6,947 nucleotides of DNA from Chloroflexota bacterium. GTDB lineage: Bacteria; Chloroflexota; Anaerolineae; UBA7937; JACPPX01. A model generated the notes under the pieces. It ran no database searches. It worked only from the letters and a program-made list of their open reading frames with translations, and was not told where the DNA came from. Below, in pieces: positions 6,086 to 6,947 of this stretch. The stretch's first letter is position 1. Each line of letters starts with the position of its first letter. Made by a program: the position numbers and the translations under genes. The stretch lies in the NCBI GenBank assembly GCA_016190785.1, contig JACPPX010000024.1, positions 1-6,947 of the forward strand, read 5' to 3'.

Positions 6086-6947
6086 ATGGAGAAATCGATT
6101 TACCTCGGTCTAGCCATCCACAGCCACCAACCCTTGGGCAACTTCCCCTTTGTCTTTGCCGAAGCCTACCAGAATGCCTATCTGCCCTTCCTAGAAATAT
6201 TAGAGCGTCACCCGCGCATAAAAATATCCCTCCATTACTCCGGCCCCCTGCGAGACTGGATTGCCGCCGAGCACCCCGATTTTATAAAGCGGCTGGCCTC
6301 CCTAGTGGCCCGTGGGCAGGTAGAGATTATGACCGCCGGATATTACGAACCTATCCTAGTTTCCATCCCCGAGGCAGATCGTCAAGGCCAGATTCGCAAG
6401 TTATCGCAAACTATTCAAGCCGATTTTGGTTATCAGCCTGTCGGAGCCTGGCTCACCGAACGAGTTTGGGAGCCTTCCTTGGCAAAAAACCTAGCCCAAG
6501 CGGGAGTGGAGTATACCGTGGTTGATGACCACCATTTCCGCGGGGCAGGGATAGAGGGGGAGATCCAGGGATACTATATAACCGAAGACGAGGGATATGC
6601 GCTTAAGGTTTTCGCCTCCAGCCAGCACCTGCGTTATACCCTCCCCTGGCACGAGGTCGAAGAGGCGATCGGCTGGCTGAAAGACCAAGCGGTTTCCGGC
6701 CCGCCGCGCATTGCAGTTATGGGAGATGACGGAGAAAAGTTCGGACTGTGGCCGGGGACCCAAAAACTAGTTTGGGAGGATGAGTGGCTGGAGCGCTTCT
6801 TTCAAAAACTGGAGGAGAGCGAGCCTCTAATCCAGACCATCACCCTCGCCGAATATGCCAGAACCAAACCGGCAGCGGGGCGTATCTATCTCCCTACTGC
6901 ATCGTATATTGAGATGACGGAATGGGCCCTTCCGCCCGAAACGGCAA
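6086..6947 (+). CDS. GH57 glycoside hydrolase, 4-alpha-glucanotransferase/alpha-amylase type, 5' part
   Basis: The frame is open for 287 codons to the window edge; full-length relatives have roughly 600-700 residues. All five GH57 conserved regions are visible: IHSHQPLGNF (residues 11-20), GQVEIMTAGYYEP (77-89), GAWLTERVWEP (120-130) with nucleophile E125, VMGDDGEKFGLWP (211-223) with the acid/base Asp at 214 or 215, and IYLPTASYIEMTEWALP (267-283). The HSHQPLGNF start and AYLPFLEILE match the branch of Thermococcus litoralis 4-alpha-glucanotransferase, which transfers or cleaves alpha-1,4-glucan segments in glycogen or starch metabolism. No signal peptide is present, so it is likely cytoplasmic. 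The ATG is the only start in frame after the TAG at 6041 and has no clear Shine-Dalgarno. Transferase versus amylase cannot be settled from this part. The gene is truncated by the window, not broken. Confidence 0.93.
   Translation, partial: MEKSIYLGLAIHSHQPLGNFPFVFAEAYQNAYLPFLEILERHPRIKISLHYSGPLRDWIAAEHPDFIKRLASLVARGQVEIMTAGYYEPILVSIPEADRQGQIRKLSQTIQADFGYQPVGAWLTERVWEPSLAKNLAQAGVEYTVVDDHHFRGAGIEGEIQGYYITEDEGYALKVFASSQHLRYTLPWHEVEEAIGWLKDQAVSGPPRIAVMGDDGEKFGLWPGTQKLVWEDEWLERFFQKLEESEPLIQTITLAEYARTKPAAGRIYLPTASYIEMTEWALPPETA

Noticed and set aside
6061..6763. Open frames of 154 aa (plus, 6061-6525) and 90 aa (minus, 6491-6763)
   Set aside because: They overlap the GH57 gene in other frames. 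The GH57 frame contains all five family motifs, whereas these frames show none of any family.
1..6947. CRISPR array, tRNA, insertion sequence or direct repeats
   Set aside because: No regularly spaced repeats, no cloverleaf-like tRNA pattern, no transposase motifs and no long inverted repeats were seen on either strand by reading; a repeat-finder run was not possible.

Overview
This is a bacterial chromosomal window with dense, mostly ordinary housekeeping genes. Coding density is high, intergenic gaps are short and GC content is moderately high by eye. No tRNA, rRNA, CRISPR array, transposon or phage gene was seen. The organism cannot be named from the sequence alone. The UlaG-like metallo-beta-lactamase-fold protein (with GPGEYE, PVGGG and PMHF blocks) and the presence of a GH57 glucanotransferase recall uncultured Chloroflexota (Dehalococcoidia-like) genomes. 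The SDR-like protein resembles one also common in Bacillota. Treat a Chloroflexota-like origin as a low-confidence guess.

Layout. (1) Positions 1-1199, plus strand: the end of exonuclease VII small subunit (xseB), a small VOC/glyoxalase-fold protein in the same transcription unit, a terminator-like hairpin, then an atypical short-chain dehydrogenase-like protein. (2) Positions 1242-2471, minus strand: a membrane-anchored, unrecognised putative zinc metalloprotease (HEWAH motif), convergent with the SDR gene. (3) Positions 2544-5984, minus strand: a compact four-gene operon in the transcribed order MBL-fold protein, folE (GTP cyclohydrolase I), folP (dihydropteroate synthase) and an M16 zinc peptidase. 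Its gaps are 8, 18 and 10 nt and it ends in an intrinsic terminator at 2488-2510. (4) Positions 5985-6085: a divergent promoter region with a perfect TATAAT for the minus-strand operon and an extended -10 (TGCTACAAT) for the plus-strand gene. (5) Positions 6086-6947, plus strand: the N-terminal 287 codons of a GH57 4-alpha-glucanotransferase/amylase that runs off the window.

How the genes work together: folE and folP supply the first and a late step of dihydrofolate synthesis, but folB and folK are not in the window. The flanking MBL-fold and M16 genes have no obvious biochemical link to folate. The MBL protein has lost most of the canonical metal-binding motif, which is the most unusual protein-level observation. 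The HEWAH protein is the least explained gene. No clearly novel multi-gene system was found.
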